64,000 nt of DNA, taken from contig CAJHNH020008547.1 in NCBI GenBank assembly GCA_905116865.2, positions 936,243 through 1,000,242 of the forward strand, read 5' to 3'. Position numbers and translations under genes: made by a program. This document shows, piece by piece, positions 1 through 11,159 of this stretch. A model generated the notes under the pieces. That model was not told the origin of the DNA. It searched no databases and saw only the letters and a list, made by a program, of their open reading frames with translations. Position 1 is the stretch's first letter, and each line of letters starts with the position of its first letter. Source of the DNA: Candidula unifasciata. Lineage: Eukaryota > Mollusca > Gastropoda > Stylommatophora > Geomitridae.

Positions 1-223
1 GAAGGGAGTATGAGGGGTTAGGAAGAGTTATTCAACATTAAGGGGAGAACATAAGCAAATTTGTCATCAGTTTGCAGTTGATACTGTCAAAATATCGTCT
101 GTTTGTTTGGCCACTGATGAAGGAGACGAAACACGCGGGGAATGTCCTGCGTGCAGGAATGTCAATTCTTGATTGATTCATTCATTCATTCATTCATACA
201 AACCACCGGTGGCTATACACTAC

Positions 224-1204
224 CTGAGAATCCCACCGCACAAGCTTTGAGGTAGCCATCGTCGTTGAAGATCTTGGTGAGGATAACCCCGAGGAAAAGA
301 TACATGCCGTTAATGAGTGTTGTGAACACGGCAGTCAGGTACAGGAAGTACAGGGTACCAAACTTCTTCTCTAGCCAGCTGCCCTTGTACAAGAGACTGA
401 GCATGTTGTAGTACAGATGCATGTCGGAGCCGTGGTAGAACGGACTGAGTACGAATCTCAGCCAGTCTTTTGCGTAAAGAACTGGGGGATAAAAAAAAAA
501 AGGAAACCGTTTTGTCATTCAATCAGTCGCAACCTCTACAATAAAGTTAAAAAGTTGTGTGGCGTTTCCGCTATAAAGGTTGGCGACGGTGTACCACTTC
601 CGGCGTAATGCAGACGACATTATACATCTAGTGCTGATTGGTCTGTAACAATACGGTCGCTCTTTGCATATGTCCGATACGCCTAAAGGCGTGAAAAGGG
701 TCTTTAATTACAGTGTACCATTGCTGTCTTTGGGAATATTTTGTGGGGAGGCCCTAATTTCTTGCTACTACTGCAGATAAGCGCAAAGTTCTGCAAGCAA
801 AGTCATATTTCAGAGTAGCTGCAGACAAAAAGCGTCTCCTGCATGAAACCGTAGGTAGAGCTAAGGATTTCAGGCCAAGATCATTTTTTGTTTTGTTTTT
901 GACAACAACAAATGTTCGGCTCTGTCAGGATCCCAAACCACGATCTTCCGATCCGCAGACGAGCTGCTATCTGCTACACCACGACGGTCACACATAACAA
1001 AGAACTTAAGCGTTTCTGTTACTTACTTAAATAAGAACTAATACATGCATCTTCTACATTTGGCAAGAATCCAGGATCCATAAACAGGGCTGTCTGTCCG
1101 GCAATGAGAGTCAGTGTACCAGGGGGGATGTTTTTGATACCGTAGTGCAGCATGTGTCCAAAAAGCATGGCCAGACCTGCGTTTTCTAGTCTGTAGATCA
1201 CCAT
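224..1204 (-). CDS. RHBDD1: Rhomboid-related intramembrane protease, RHBDD1/RHBDL4-like (5' two coding exons, partial)
   Basis: Two minus-strand exons join in frame: 1204-1027 (donor GTAAGT at 1026-1021) and 481-224 (acceptor after a pyrimidine-rich tract, AG at 483-482; donor GTAGTG after 224). Both junctions are phase 1. The joined reading gives 145 residues plus one base. Exon 1 has the NIPPGTLTL stretch of the first transmembrane segment typical of RHBDD1. Exon 2 has DWLRFVLSPFYHGSDMHLYY, which matches the loop before helix 2, then LLYKGSWLEKKFG, further hydrophobic segments and AVGFSG. The serine of GFSG falls at residue 145; the human RHBDD1 nucleophile is Ser144. RHBDD1 is an ER intramembrane serine protease acting in ER-associated degradation. 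The catalytic histidine should lie in a later exon beyond the left edge. The ATG at 1204 gives an N-terminus of the right length; an upstream noncoding exon is possible. The intron holds two SINE-A pieces. Confidence 0.9.
631..710 (+). mobile_element. SINE-A fragment, 3' half, in the rhomboid intron
   Basis: This contains the SINE-A 3' block (GATTGGTCTGTAA, then TCCGATACGCCTAAAGGCGT and AAAAGGGTCTTTA). The same block recurs near 9850, 29370, 29790, 34970, 36250 and 48230. Confidence 0.6.
915..990 (-). mobile_element. SINE-A fragment, tRNA-like head, in the rhomboid intron
   Basis: Read on the minus strand it starts CGTGGTGTAGCAGAT, then gives a B-box-like GATCGTGGTTTGGGATCC and the GACAGAGCCGAAC that follows the head in other SINE-A copies. 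Its orientation is opposite to the 631-710 piece, so these are two insertions or one rearranged copy. Confidence 0.6.
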
Positions 1205-1344
1205 TCTGTTAACTGAATTCTCGTACCTGATCTGTAGAGTGTGAGTTAAAACAACAAGTTAGCTGCCAGTTTTATACAGGACTTGTAAACCAACCGAAGC
1301 ATTTCTTGGTAGTCGGTGGTTTTACTACAAAATGTTTTGTCCAG

Positions 1345-1635
1345 TCATCATCATGTAGCAGGTCCTTTGCAGAACGTCGCTCTCATCATTGTCTACCAGA
1401 AAGAAATTCGGTCTCTCGCCAGCTCTGCTGCCTCGTGTACTTTCATATTCAAGAAATCATTTATAAGTGGTGGCCATCTTCGTGCTGGTCAGCCTCTGCC
1501 CCTCCTTCATGGCACCATGCCTTCTGCTATAATTTGTTCTAGTCCGCCATGGAGTTTGATGTGACCAAATTATTTCAGCTTCCGAGACAAGACGCTGTTC
1601 ATCAGCCAGTCTTCCTTGATTTTCAGATATGTCCA
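1345..1635 (-). mobile_element. LINE-d reverse transcriptase C-terminal relic
   Basis: The minus-strand reading gives LKIKEDWLMNSVLSRKLK, an in-frame stop, then FGHIKLHGGLEQIIAEGMVP, another stop and RRGRG. This is the C-terminal tail after the thumb of a non-LTR reverse transcriptase. At least four stops interrupt it, so it is dead. It faces away from the plus-strand LINE-d relic at 1685. Confidence 0.75.
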
Positions 1636-1684
1636 GTAATTTGCCATTATTACGGTCCAAGAAAGGGAAAAAAAAACACAGACA

Positions 1685-1905
1685 CACTACATGATCTTAG
1701 CATCGAGGAGAAATGGCTTATAAACAGCATCCTGTCCCGAAAGCTGACGTATTTTGGCTATGATAAACGCCATGGTGGGCTGGAGAGAACGGTGACGTAG
1801 GATACAGTTTCCGGAAAACGAGGCAGAGGTAGACCTCCAAGAATGTAGATACAAGACATTGAAGATGGATTGTTCATGAAGGCGTGACTTACCAGAATAA
1901 CAAAT
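1685..1905 (+). mobile_element. LINE-d reverse transcriptase C-terminal relic
   Basis: It reads LSIEEKWLINSILSRKLTYF then GYDKRHGGLERTVT, stop, then GKRGRGRPPRM and IQDIEDGL. The basic GKRGRGRP segment is typical of the C-terminus of these LINEs. It lies about 50 bp from an inverted LINE-d copy. Confidence 0.75.
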
Positions 1906-2023
1906 TACACATGTTAGTGGTAGTAGTTATGTATGCTGCCATACTATCAGGCAGATGCTCTCAGTGTTGCTATAATAAACCTGCATTCTGCATTCTCTGA
2001 GCAGTTACCTGTCTGGTAATGTT

Positions 2024-2111
2024 GCACCACCACCACCAGCACCACCACCAGCACCACCACCACCAGCACCACCACCAGCACCACCACCAGCACCACCACC
2101 AGCATCACCAC
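2024..2111. repeat. (CACCACCAG)n-type microsatellite
   Basis: CAC and CAG triplets are repeated for nearly 90 bp with no flanking coding potential. Confidence 0.9.
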
Positions 2112-2754
2112 TTAATGTAGAAACACACATTCGCTATATCTTTATGTGTAACAATTTTCGAATGAAAAGGAATTAATTCTTCAATAGAATGTTTGCTTCT
2201 TTCTGTGCTAAAAAAAAAAAAAAAAACATAGACCAAGAAGTACTGAAACTTCTGGAGGCGGAGAACAAACATTATGACGACCAATAAAGGGGCTGAACAC
2301 GAGGTCATACGTCACAATTTTCCGACTGAGAATAGAACACTGCAGACTTAAGGCAGAGAATGAAGGCTGCACAATCCGTTTAGTACCCATGCCAAGCCGC
2401 ACTTAAAACACACAATACAGAAATATCCCCTCGAGAAAAATCTGCGAGAAAATACAGGGCCAGAAGAAAAAAGCATCCAGAAATAGCTATAGGGAACCCT
2501 GGAGAACTTGCTGCTGGCGTGCCGGTTCCTGGAAGCAAAACGACTTAGAAGCTGAAAATATAAAACTGATAAAGAAAATAGTTACAAACAAAACCTGAAC
2601 TGCTACTGTTACTAAATGTCGACATATAATTGTCAATCTTAGTGTGACGAAGATAGTTATCATCCATACATTTTAAAATCTGGTACGGAAGACTGGGCTC
2701 TTGTGTATGTATCCCAAGTGAATAGAGATCGTTCCTCAAAATAATGTCACAAAC
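2112..2754. other. No recognisable gene
   Basis: Only an A-run at 2211-2226 and short chance ORFs are visible. Confidence 0.5.
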
Positions 2755-2881
2755 ACCAGTACCACCACCACCACGAAAACCATCATCACTACCAGCAGTA
2801 GAACCAGTACTACCAGAATTGCCACCAGCATGAGCACCACTATCATCACCATTACCACCACCACAATCATCATCATCATTG
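2755..2881. repeat. Imperfect (ACC)n/(ATC)n triplet tract
   Basis: Degenerate ACC, ATC and AGC triplets run to a pure CAT run near 2868-2880. On the minus strand it encodes a meaningless valine/methionine-rich stretch. Confidence 0.8.
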
Positions 2882-3284
2882 AGAACGCAATCAGGGCTGG
2901 ACTTTGAGATAAGACAGCTTTAAACAAAAGTGAGCTCCCTACCGTTTTCAATGACACCATCTAATCTAAGAAAACTTACAAATCTATACGACTCTTAAAT
3001 ATACGCACAATGGTTATGTATGGGGTTTAATTGTTGTGACAAGGAATTAATAACATGCAAGCAAAATCACAGAACTGATAAAATCCTCTCAAACATTTAA
3101 AATATAATTTAAAAACAAAATTGCAATTTAAATATGTTTAAACATGACTGTGATGCCCCTGCAGATAGTGAGGCCCGAAGCTGTAGGTTATTTAGCTAAT
3201 GATTAAATCTAGCACTGAACGCCATTGTCGCTCACTTCACATGTGGCATTTTAGCGTCAGGAAGAGCACAGGAACAGTTATTTC

Positions 3285-3485
3285 CCGTCCCGATGTATTT
3301 CAAAGCCCCGCCCTGGCTGTAGTCGGGGACCCTAATATAACCTAACGGTTGAACAGGGTTTTGGGAATTTGGGCCTGGGTGACCCTCATCTGAATGGTGA
3401 CACTTTGTGTCACTGGGTGTTGCTCGCTCGTTGTACGGTCCTGGCGGGGTTGAACGAGAGGAAATGGTTTCAGCCCAGTATTCGC
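3285..3485 (+). mobile_element. LINE-c 3' module, dispersed copy
   Basis: It carries the block found in nine places here: AAGCCCCGCCCTGGCTG, CCTAATATAACCTAACGGTT, then GACACTTTGTGTCACTGGGT and a GGTCCTGGCGGGGTTGAAC end. The copy at 7079-7610 links this block to an RNase H reading frame, so I treat it as a LINE-c 3' end rather than an independent SINE. Confidence 0.65.
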
Positions 3486-3689
3486 TATGGCATTATCGTC
3501 ATTCCTAGGGGATGTAAGTTGAGTTGAGTTGATTCAAGAACCAACATCACAGAACTTGAGAAATTTCCATGAGCGCTCCGTCCCCATCTTCAGCAGTGAA
3601 GCAGAGTTAACATACCAGTAACATTATGATTTAATGTCCGTCTCGCCTTTTCTCTGAGCGTGGAGTATCGGCCAGACCGCCTTGTCACT

Positions 3690-3866
3690 CCTCGCTGTAT
3701 CACTCTCACCGGACTGTGTGTGGTTATCAATTTTCTGTTCCAAATTGTTCACGTGTCCAGATAAGGCCCTAATCGCGTCTGCCTTTTCATGCATCATTAT
3801 TCCACCAAGTTGTGCAGAGCCAACCTATCTGACCGCCTGTTTATTTCCCAGCACGCCTGTATATCA
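3690..3866 (-). mobile_element. LINE-c RNase H relic
   Basis: The minus-strand reading AGVLGNKQAVR, stop, VGSAQLGGIMMHEKADAIRA matches AGVxGNExADRLAGSA of the 7.2-7.6 kb copy. The adjacent plus-strand reading frame is its shadow. Confidence 0.6.
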
Positions 3867-4049
3867 AATGCAGACAATGCTCTTCACACTTAGTTGTAAT
3901 TGTAGCATTCGTTCTAAAGATGTAAAACATCTTTGATGTCATCAATCCATCTTCTGCTTGAGAGACATTTTAATGTCAGATTCTATCTTATAAGGAATAG
4001 TGCCTGTCTTTATATAAGATTTTAAACTTATCGCTAATCCGTTATACGC

Positions 4050-4666
4050 CAAAGAAGAAGCGCATGGGCATTTACAGCACGCTCAGCGGGCAGAACAGTC
4101 AAAGAAGCCAACGGCGCCTTCTCCATGACAACCAGCAGCATGACGATGGAGGTGATGGCAGTGACACAAGCGCTTGCCTGGCTTGAAACACAAAAATACA
4201 CCCGCGTGTGTATACTCAGTGATTCATTGAGTATGATCCGGAGGGTTCAGGCAGGTTCAGTGCGAAGACAATGGCTTGAATCATTACAGAAGTCCACTGT
4301 CCGTGGAGTCACCTTTATTTTTGTTCCGGGACACGCAGGCGTCGATGGAAATGAAAGAGCTGACAGGTTGGCTGGATCCGCTATCACTACCGACGGTCAG
4401 CCTATGGATCATGCTGATATTATCAATGCCCTCAGAGAAATGGGAAGGATAGACGACTTTGGTGGCAGTGAATCCACATCACTCGCCAGAATGGCTGACT
4501 TGGGAATTAAGATCGGCACAGCAAAAAACGAGACGCACACCAGTCACGCCAGAAGACTTGTTAATCAACATAGAACTGGTACTATTAGCCATCGGACGTT
4601 GGGGTTCATACTGAGGGGAGGATCTGAGCACTTATGGACATGTCCGGAGTGCAATGAGGATAACCC

Positions 4667-4697
<31 letters not shown>
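4050..4697 (+). mobile_element. LINE-c RNase H domain and 3' end with (AACT)n tail
   Basis: A continuous reading frame runs 4050-4676. It opens with SAWAFTARSAGRTVKEANGA (RNase H strands 1-2, start truncated). Then come TMEVMAVTQAL (catalytic Glu), CILSDSLSMI (catalytic Asp), FVPGHAGVDGNERADRLAGS (last Asp and the GNE-AD signature), and a C-terminal HLWTCPECNEDNPTN zinc-ribbon-like end. The first catalytic Asp region is missing. The stop lies inside an (AACT)n run at 4668-4697, a normal way for I/jockey-type LINEs to end. The reverse transcriptase is absent, so this is a 5'-truncated copy. It is one of the least damaged retroelement reading frames in the window, which suggests it is fairly recent. 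Clade assignment is inference. Confidence 0.85.
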
Positions 4698-4698
<1 letters not shown>

Positions 4699-4984
4699 TA
4701 TCGCTAGGCTAAATTATTTTTAAAAAATTGGGGGGGGGGGGGGTAATCATATGCGTGTAAGGATACCTTCTTTGTACTGTAAATCAACGTTTTCCTATGT
4801 TAGGCAGCTAAACCCCAGATTATGTACTTCTGCTTTCACTCTTCTCTACCACCACAGATGGTGTTGTAATGTGTATGTAGCAGTTAAAACAGAGCGGGAG
4901 CTGCCATATTGTTACACTTTGGTCTGTATTAAAAGTTTCACCACGACAACAAAACAGGAACGAAACAATAATTTTCCTAAATGA

Positions 4985-5815
4985 ATCATCATCATCATCA
5001 TCATCAAGTGCCTTGCCAGCTGGCGGAGGCGTTCATGCCTCGGTCTTTGGTGTTCTAGATCATTTCCTTCATGATATTCCTCCATGCCACTGTCTGAAGC
5101 CGTCCACCATCATTTCTCTCGGTCTGCCTCTGCCTTTCCAGTCGTCACGATATTTTCTAGTGCTCCTTTTCTCATTACATGACCAAAGAACTTTGTTTGT
5201 CTCCTTCTCATTGTTGTATATAAGTTTCTACTTTCATCAGCCATTTCCAGACATTCAATGTTGGTTATTCTGGCAGTTAAAGGTATTCTCAACATTTTCC
5301 TCAAGAGCCACAACTCAGTTGCCAAACTCTTCTTAATTTGTTTGCTCACATTCCACGATTCACTGCCATACAACAGGACAGGCTCGATATAACATTTCAA
5401 TACTCGTTTTCTGATGTTTAATGAGAGTGATTTATTACATAAAATACTTTTCATCTTCTGAAATGCTGCCTTTGCCTGGTCAATTCTGCTCTTAATTTCT
5501 GTCACACATTGTTTATCTTATGTTATGAATGTCCCCAAATACTTGAATTGTTTGACTCGGTGCAGCACGTTCCCTTTATTGCTTTGTCACATTTTGGAGT
5601 TATCTTCTTCTTTCATATAACCATTGTTTCTGTTTTCTTGATATTCAAGGAGAGTCCTTTGTTTTCACTTTCTAGGACTACAATGTCTAATAATTGTTGT
5701 AGGTCTTCTGTGTTTTCAGCTGTTAGTTCTGTATCATCTGCATAACGAAGATTTTAATATTATAACCTCCAACTAGTATTCCTGGTCTATCCTTGACCTC
5801 CCTCATTATTATTTC

Positions 5816-5887
<72 letters not shown>

Positions 5888-6020
5888 CTGGTGACAAAAC
5901 ACACCCTTGTCTCACTACTTGCTATATCTGTTCATAACTGTCTACTTTATTTCCCAATTTAATTGCGGCATCTTACTTCCAATAAATATTTTTATTATTA
6001 TTCTGAGATCTTTTGCATCA
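4985..6020 (-). mobile_element. LINE-a reverse transcriptase relic with (GA)n expansion inside
   Basis: Read on the minus strand, in order: LRIIIKIFIGSKMPQLN (palm/finger), DKGVFCHQI, a (GA)n run, SREIIMREVKDRPGILVGG, RYADDTELTAENTEDLQQLL (catalytic YADD at about 5750), SLNIKKTETMVI, then the thumb and tail frame 5505-5110 with CYIEPVLLYGSESWNVSKQI, LRKMLRIPLTARITNIECL and RRRQTKFFGHVMRKGALENI. The 3' end is a (CAT)n run on the plus strand at 4986-5006, that is an (ATG)n tail. Several stops and frame changes show it is inactive. Endonuclease sequence is not seen. Confidence 0.85.
5817..5884. repeat. (GA)n microsatellite inside LINE-a
   Basis: About 33 GA units lie between two LINE-a protein segments that should be nearly contiguous. 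Confidence 0.95.
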
Positions 6021-6127
6021 ATGTTAATAGTTTATAGTCGGGGCGTCCAGAAGAGCAAAGTGCAGAATCTAGTGTCTCTCTCTCTCGGCACCCAAAGCGA
6101 TAAAAGAGAAAGTGGTGAAGAAGAAAT

Positions 6128-6890
6128 CTGATTGCAGTGTGTGTCACGAACATTACAACCAAACATACCTGACATATACTACAACCAAACATACCTGACG
6201 AATACTACAACCAAACATACCTGACGAATACTACAACCAAACATACCTGAGGAATACTACAACCAAACATACCTGACGAATACTACAACCAAACATACCT
6301 GACTAATACTACAACCAAACATACCTGACGAATACTACAACCAAACATACCTGACTAATACTAATAATCAAACATATATGACTTTTATCAGAAACATTAT
6401 AATCAAACATATCTGACTTTTATCAGAAAGATTAGAATCAAACATATCTGACTTTTATCAGAAAGATTAGAATCAAACATATCTGACTTTTATCAGAAAG
6501 ATTAGAATCAAACATATCTGACTTTTATCAGAAAGATTAGAATCAAACATATCTGACTTTTATCAGAAAGATTAGAATCAAACATATCTGACTTTAGCAT
6601 CAGGAAGCGTAGAACCACACATATATGACTGTTGTATCGCGAAGATCAGAACCAAACACACATGAGTCTAGTGTCAGGAAGATTAGAACCACACATATGT
6701 GACTGTTGTATCGGGAAGATCAGAACCAAACATACATGAGTCTAGTGTCAGGAAGATTAAAACCAGACACATCTGACTGAAGTGTCATGAAGATTTGAAC
6801 TAAACATATCTGAATAAAGTGTCCGGAAAATTAGAACCGAACATATCTGAGTATAATGGCATGAAGATTAGAACCAACCGTATCTTGCTG
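6128..6890. repeat. Composite satellite: 26-bp, 35-bp and about 38-bp related units
   Basis: Three blocks share the core AACCAAACATAYCTGA. Block 1 (about 6160-6365) has 26-bp units with TACTACAACCAAACATACC. Block 2 (about 6370-6595) has 35-bp units ending TTTTATCAGAAAGATTAG. Block 3 (about 6596-6880) has diverged units with GTGTCAGGAAGATTAGAACC. Confidence 0.9.
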
Positions 6891-7078
6891 CATCGTTGTG
6901 TCTATAGGCACCATAAGAGATGTTGTGTTACACCTTTACTTAAGTGTCATCTACATTCGAGATGATTGTGAGGCACATGCATGTGTGCCGGATAAAAATG
7001 TGTAAACTTTTTCATATCGACTGTGAGAGAAACTCTGTCAGATGCCGTCGTAGCTAGACACGACTGACTGACTTTCTA

Positions 7079-7610
7079 CCCCACCAGTACATGAAAATGA
7101 GCAATAAACACCCGGTGACACAAAGTACCACCATTCGGATGAGGATCACCAGGAGACAGGTCCCAGAAAGCAGATTCAACCGTTAGGTTGTATTAGGGCA
7201 CCTGAGCGTATGCCACATCCCCTCGTAACTCCTCGCAGCGCCATTCTCCTCAGACCGTAATAATCTACCTGCGCATCTGCACTGTTCACTCGCTCCCAAA
7301 GGGCGCTCACAATATCTAGCTTGTCATACATCAGTTCACCACCAAGTGGTGCAGAGCCGGCTAGTCTATCTGCCTGCTCATTTCCCAACACACTAGCATG
7401 ACCTGGGGAAAATATCCAAAGGACGCTAACTATCTGGGACCTCTGAAGTGGTGCTTGCCACTCTGCACATTTCTCAACATGCTCTGTGAGTTGCTGCAAC
7501 GTTATGACAGGAGAGAGTGAGCACTGTAAAACCAGTTTCCTTGATGTCAACCATATTATATATGGCGCTGAGGCACATACATATATGCCAGTCAAAAATA
7601 TAATTTAGAC
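7079..7610 (-). mobile_element. LINE-c RNase H C-terminal part plus 3' module and (GTCA)n tail
   Basis: The minus-strand frame 7595-7176 (139 codons) has LVLQCSLSPVITLQQLTEHV, WIFSPGHASVLGNEQADRLA, GSAPLGGELMYDKLDIVSAL and a stop at 7178-7176. The stop sits in CCTAATACAACCTAACGGTT, and the 3' module (ACTTTGTGTCACCGGGTGTT, CTGGTGGGGTAGAA) follows directly, ending in AAGTCAGTCAGTC. This is the copy that ties the dispersed 3' module to an RNase H-bearing LINE. The usual LSDS motif region is deleted. Confidence 0.8.
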
Positions 7611-8285
7611 CTGATGTCGCAGAAGAATGACATATCGCTTTTAATTCTAGCATAAATACTCACTATTCATCGGTGAACGGAGGCTTACCTTGTGTGACAG
7701 CTCCCGGCGATTGGTGACAAAGACAATGGAAATTTTCTGGGAATCATAGATTTGCTTCTACTGGGCTCCAATTATAAAAGAACGAAGGTTACAAGTTAAA
7801 GAGTCACAAGAAAATGGAAAAGTAATTATCTCAGTGCCGATTACCAAAACGAGTTAATTGCCCATTGGTCCTCACTTTAAAGCATTGTGTGTTAGAGGAT
7901 AGGAACATTGCAATGTAATTTGCTGTTATTGTTAATTCCACGCTCAGATTCATCAAATGCTAGAAAAGTAAAATTTCTTTTGCCTTACGTAAAGAAAACT
8001 TACGTGAAACTGTAGAAAGATGTGCATTTTTTTTTTTTTTTTTACAAAAGCCATACAACAGGATTTGACATAGCATAGATGATAGTATAAACTTTGAAAG
8101 AACATGACATATCACTGTCGGATTGTCGTGCACAAGGCTGTGACGATGTAGCCAACATGGCAAGACCACATAAAAATGCTCAAACAAGAATACTTGTAAA
8201 GTGTGAAACAGGTGATTTCTCACACTGTTGACGGTACACACTTAACTTACTTGCCTTTGGTCCAAACCTGGCATTGGGCACCTCT
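7611..8285. other. No recognisable gene
   Basis: Unique-looking AT-rich sequence with a T-run at 8029-8043. Confidence 0.5.
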
Positions 8286-9432
8286 TCACAGCATATCTAA
8301 CACGCGATGGTCACATGTATTGGCTGTTCTCTTCACAGCATATCTAACACACGATGGTCACATGTATTGGCTGTTCTCTTCACAGCATGTCTGGCACACG
8401 ATGGTCAGATGTATTGGCTGTTGTCTTTACAGCATGTCTGGCACACGATGGTCAGATGTATTGGCTGTTGTCTTTACAGCATGTCTGGCACACGATGCTC
8501 ACATGTATTGGCTGTTGTCTTTACAGCATGTCTGGCACACGATGGTCAGATGTATTGGCTGTTCTCTTCACAGCATTTCTAACACACAATGGTCCGATGT
8601 ATTGGCTGTTGTCTTCACAGCATGTCTGGCACACGATGGTCAGATGTATTGGCTGTTGTCTTTACAGCATGTCTGGCACACGATGGTCAGATGTATTGGC
8701 TGTTGTCTTCACAGCATGTCTGGCACACGATGGTCAGATGTATTGGCTGTTCTCTTCACAGCATTTCTAACACACAATGGTCAGATGTATTGGCTGTTCT
8801 CTTCACGGCATATCTAACACACGATGGTCACATGTATTGGCTGTTCTGTTCACGGCATGTCTAACACACGATGGTCAGATGTATTGGCTGTTGTCTTCAC
8901 AGCATGTCTGGCACACGATGGTCAGATGTATTGGCTGTTCTCTTCACAGCATTTCTAACACACAATGGTCAGATGTATTGGCTGTTCTCTTCACGGCATA
9001 TCTAACACACGATGGTCACATGTATTGGCTGTTCTGTTCACGGCATGTCTAACACACGATGGTCAGATGTATTGGCTGTTCTGTTCACGGCATTCTTACA
9101 CACGATTCTCACATGTATTGGCTGTTCTGTTCACGGCATGTCTAGCACACGATGGTCAGATGTATTGGCTGTTCTCTTCACAGCATGTCTGGCACACGAT
9201 GGTCACATGTATTGGCTGTTCTGTTCACAGCATGTCTAACACACGATGGCCAGATGTATTGGCTGTTCTGTTCACGGCATGTCTAACTCATGATGGTCAC
9301 ATGCATTTGCTGTTTTGTTCACTGCATATCTAACACACGATGGTCAGATGTATTGGTTGTTCTCTTCACAGCATGTCTGGCACACGATGGTCAGATGTAT
9401 TGGCTCTTCTCTTCACGGTATGTCTAAAACAC
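8286..9432. repeat. 47-bp minisatellite, about 24 units
   Basis: The unit contains CACACGATGGTCAGATGTAT, TGGCTGTTCTCTTCACAGCA and TGTCTGG. Starts of equivalent positions fall at 8307, 8354, 8589, 8777, 8965 and 9012, all multiples of 47 apart. Variants (TCTGG/TCTAA, GATGG/AATGG, ACAGC/ACGGC) recur in blocks, a sign of higher-order duplication. All plus-strand frames are largely open because 47 is not a multiple of 3 and the unit has few stops; I do not regard them as coding. Confidence 0.95.
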
Positions 9433-9848
9433 GATGGTTAGACGGTGTTGAATAACCGATTTTATAACCGGTATGTCAAGCATCAAATTAGCATTACAAG
9501 ACCTCTTGGAGTTGAAACTAACTGCAAAATTAAGAAAATAGATTAAAAGGCCTTTTTATCCTATGTCCCTGCCTTCATTTGTGTGATACTGTTTGTTAAT
9601 GTCTGTTATGTGGGAAAGAGTATTAGGTTCAGGTAATATTTATAACAATGCTGTTAAGTCCAGAAATGCAACGCTGGTTGTAGAAGTGAACAACTGAACA
9701 GTATTGATTTCAGAACTGATTCATCTTCAGAATAGTTGGAAGAGTGTTTAGAGCGAAGCTAAGCCTGTTGCGTTTAATGTGTGCATAGACTTGAAATATA
9801 AGTGGGTGTCCCTCCCGTGTGGGTTCTGGGATCCCATTTTTTTTGGGA
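9433..9848. other. No recognisable gene
   Basis: No domain-bearing frame, RNA gene or repeat is visible. Confidence 0.5.
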
Positions 9849-9925
9849 GTAAAAGTAAAGGTCCCTTTTCCACGCCTTTAGACGTACTGGGCATATAGGG
9901 CTAGACCTATATTTTTATAGACCAG
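9849..9925 (-). mobile_element. SINE-A 3' fragment
   Basis: AGTAAAGGTCCCTTTTCCAC, GGGCATATAGGGCTAGACCT and TTTATAGACCAG match the SINE-A 3' half. It stops exactly where LINE-a sequence begins. Confidence 0.7.
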
Positions 9926-10372
9926 TTTGAAAAAGAATTCTTGCTTGCTACATACATCCAGTTTTAACATATGGCTGTGACAATCTGTAGACAGGCCAAA
10001 CAATTTCTTGAGGCCTCAGAGATGTGGTTTTACAGAAGAATGCTTAGAATACCTTGGACAGCCAAAAAGAGCAACCAAGAGGTTTTAAAAGAGGCGGGAG
10101 CCCAAAGACAACTTATCACAGGCATCAGAAGGAGACAGTCATCATTTTTCGGCCATGTTAGGAGAAGAGGGAAAACAGAACATGTTGTGACCACTGGAAA
10201 GTTCTGCGAAAGGAAGGATAGAGAAAGACAACGAGAAAAGATTCTTGACAATCTTGTTGCATGGCATGGAGGTGTGTCGACACACAAACTGATACAGGCT
10301 GCAGGAAATCGCAGATTGTGGAGAGGCATGATCGCCTACGCCAGTCAGCAAGACACATGATGATGATGATGA
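9926..10372 (+). mobile_element. LINE-a C-terminal region with (TGA)n tail
   Basis: The open frame 9971-10360 encodes the tail of the LINE-a reverse transcriptase: AKQFLEASEMWFYRRMLRIP, WTAKKSNQEVLKEAG, RRRQSSFFGHVRRRGKTEHV, LVAWHGGVSTHKLIQAAGNR and MIAYASQQDT, then stop. The 3' tail is (TGA)n at 10358-10372. The frame is intact over 129 codons, unlike most copies here. Confidence 0.85.
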
Positions 10373-10734
10373 CGTATGAAGGAAACAAACAACCTCCATG
10401 TCTTTAGGATTAAAAAGTGGCCTGACTCCAAAAAGCTTCCACGGTGCGACTCTTTTACCATTGCCCGAACGCTTCGAGAAGTTAAAAAAAAAATTTGAAA
10501 TCGATCTCTTCTACATGGAGAATCATGAACATATGTAGGTTATGTTACGCCAGATAGATTTATAAATCTGTGACCAACACAAGCGCTAACTAACTTCTGT
10601 GCTACTTTGACTTGTCGACTTTCTTGGACATTCGCACTCTTCTATTTATTCAGAACATAAGGGTCGTAGCAGCTGGCTAGGCTGACTACTTCCCCCCCCG
10701 AAACAGAAATATCATAGATAATTTGGAACCTCTC

Positions 10735-10982
<248 letters not shown>

Positions 10983-10983
<1 letters not shown>

Positions 10984-11155
10984 TGTTGTACCCCACCAGG
11001 ACATCACACATGCAATAAACGCCTGATGACACAAAGTGCACCATGCGGATGAGGATCACCTGTGAAGAGGTCCCAGAAACACATTTCCGCCATTAGGCCA
11101 TATTTATGGCCCGGCTATATTCAGGGGCCCCTGCAAAAGCCAGGGTGGGGTTTTA
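10983..11155 (-). mobile_element. LINE-c 3' module, deletion-derivative type
   Basis: Read on the minus strand: AACCCCACCCTGGCTTTTGC, GGGCCATAAATATGGCCTAA, TTCTGGGACCTCTTCACAGG, ACTTTGTGTCATCAGGCGTT and CTGGTGGGGTACAAC, then the GA-rich strand of the microsatellite. Confidence 0.7.
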
Positions 11156-11159
11156 AATA

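Noticed and set aside
3682..3936. 84-codon plus-strand frame
   Set aside because: Antisense shadow of a LINE-c RNase H relic.
6128..6890. CRISPR-like array
   Set aside because: Units are contiguous tandem repeats without unique spacers, in a eukaryotic context.
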